From positions 1 to 5,657 of the forward strand of contig SKRJ01000021.1 in assembly GCA_007118555.1 (NCBI GenBank): DNA of 5,657 nucleotides, in the 5' to 3' direction. This DNA is from Anaerolineae bacterium. Lineage in GTDB: Bacteria; Chloroflexota; Anaerolineae; UBA1429. Positions 5,193 to 5,657 of this stretch are shown piece by piece (within the stretch, counting starts at the first letter, position 1; every line of letters starts with the position of its first letter). The notes below the pieces were generated by a model. It was given only the letters and a program-made list of their open reading frames with translations, was not told the DNA's origin and searched no databases. Made by a program: the position numbers and the translations under genes.

Positions 5193-5211
5193 ATGGCGGG
5201 CTTGCTGGACA
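5187..5211. repeat. Inverted repeat formed by the two divergent -35 boxes
   Basis: TGTCCA (5187-5192) and TGGACA (5206-5211) are exact reverse complements 13 bases apart. Each is the -35 box of one of the two divergent promoters. The symmetry could simply reflect two similar -35 boxes, or it could serve one shared regulator covering both. Confidence 0.5.
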
Positions 5212-5234
5212 CGCCGGGGCCAATGTCGTATAGT
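5206..5234 (+). promoter_or_regulatory. Sigma70-type promoter of the methyltransferase gene
   Basis: TGGACA (5206-5211) and TATAGT (5229-5234, 5 of 6 to TATAAT) are separated by 17 bases. Transcription would start near 5241, giving a leader of about 37 bases. The strong ribosome site GGGAGGAG at 5262-5269 lies 8 bases before the GTG start. Confidence 0.6.
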
Positions 5235-5277
5235 CTGCCAGACGGACACCCTTCACCCAGCGGGAGGAGCCCAGGCT

Positions 5278-5657
5278 GTGCTCCAAGCGGCTGCGCATGC
5301 GTACGAGATCGATCCCTGCATCGCCGAGCTGTATGACCAGATCGAGACGCACACCGACGACATTGCGCTGTTGCGACGCCTGATCGGCACAGGGCCGCCG
5401 CTACGTATCTTGGAGCCCTTTTGCGGCACAGGCCGCATCCTGCTGCCCCTGGCCGCCGATGGCCATACCATCGATGGCTTTGACCGGGCGGCGCCCATGC
5501 TGGAGCGCGCCCGCGCCAAGCTGGCAGAGCTCTCGCCCGAGATACAGCAACGCGTGAGCCTCAGCCAGTCGGATGTCCTTTCGGCGCCCTGGCCCGACGG
5601 CTATGACCTGGTGATCCTGGGCGGCAACTGCCTGTATGAGCTGGCAACGCCAGAACA
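5278..5657 (+). CDS. Class I SAM-dependent methyltransferase (3' partial)
   Basis: The first 126 residues of a Rossmann-fold methyltransferase are present; the gene runs off the right edge. Motif I, which binds SAM, reads EPFCGTGR (46-53). The acidic end of strand 2 is D69 in GFDRA, where the ribose hydroxyls bind. A motif near D103 (SQSDVL) and a strand ending LVILGGNC follow in the expected order. The substrate cannot be told: this is the broad methyltransferase-25 type domain, used for small molecules, RNA or proteins. The EPFCGTGR variant also resembles 'DPFCGSG' N6-type enzymes, but no NPPY motif is seen in this part, and GNCLYEL occupies its rough position. The N-terminal 40 residues (AYEIDPCIAELYDQIETHTDD) are helical and acidic, like the cap found in small-molecule methyltransferases. 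The GTG start is chosen because no ATG is in frame upstream and an excellent ribosome site precedes it. Confidence 0.82.
   Translation, partial: MLQAAAHAYEIDPCIAELYDQIETHTDDIALLRRLIGTGPPLRILEPFCGTGRILLPLAADGHTIDGFDRAAPMLERARAKLAELSPEIQQRVSLSQSDVLSAPWPDGYDLVILGGNCLYELATPE

Overview
The window is a GC-rich bacterial chromosomal segment with dense, ordinary housekeeping-type gene content. I found no insertion sequence, phage gene, CRISPR array, rRNA or tRNA gene. Seven protein genes are supported, two of them cut by the window edges. The style of the Era GTPase and the unclassified membrane proteins would fit a Chloroflexota bacterium, but that placement is only a guess. A TtuB/TtuA tRNA thiolation pair, known mainly from thermophiles, hints at a thermophilic or moderately thermophilic host or ancestry.

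Layout. Positions 1-501 (+) hold the 3' part of a multi-pass membrane protein resembling the DUF3147/GlpM-like type. Positions 498-1109 (-) hold a six-helix membrane protein of unknown function. The two genes converge and their stop codons share one CTAG. Positions 1110-1310 are a divergent promoter region: a good sigma70-type promoter faces each way, and an 8-bp perfect inverted repeat brackets the -35 box of the leftward promoter.

Positions 1311-4199 (+) form an apparent four-gene operon: ttuB (ubiquitin-like sulfur carrier), ttuA (tRNA 2-thiouridine synthase), a YhhQ-type queuosine-precursor transporter, and era (ribosome-assembly GTPase). ttuA and yhhQ overlap as GTGA. A three-copy 15-bp tandem repeat with a palindromic core (TCTCGCGAGA) lies across the yhhQ/era junction. 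A strong hairpin-plus-U-run terminator at 4216-4254 closes the operon. The shared theme is RNA: sulfur modification of tRNA T54, supply of the precursor for queuosine at tRNA position 34, and 30S subunit maturation.

Positions 4265-5107 (-) encode a ZIP-family (ZupT-like) zinc/divalent metal transporter. Its Shine-Dalgarno sequence is placed for a six-residue leader peptide whose stop overlaps the transporter start. Positions 5278-5657 (+) hold the start of a class I SAM-dependent methyltransferase that runs off the window. Between these two genes lie two divergent promoters with identical TGGACA -35 boxes, which form an inverted repeat.

No clearly new multi-gene system is visible. The points most worth a second look are the leader peptide of the metal transporter, the palindromic tandem repeat in front of era, the two operator-like inverted repeats, and the tRNA-modification operon itself.
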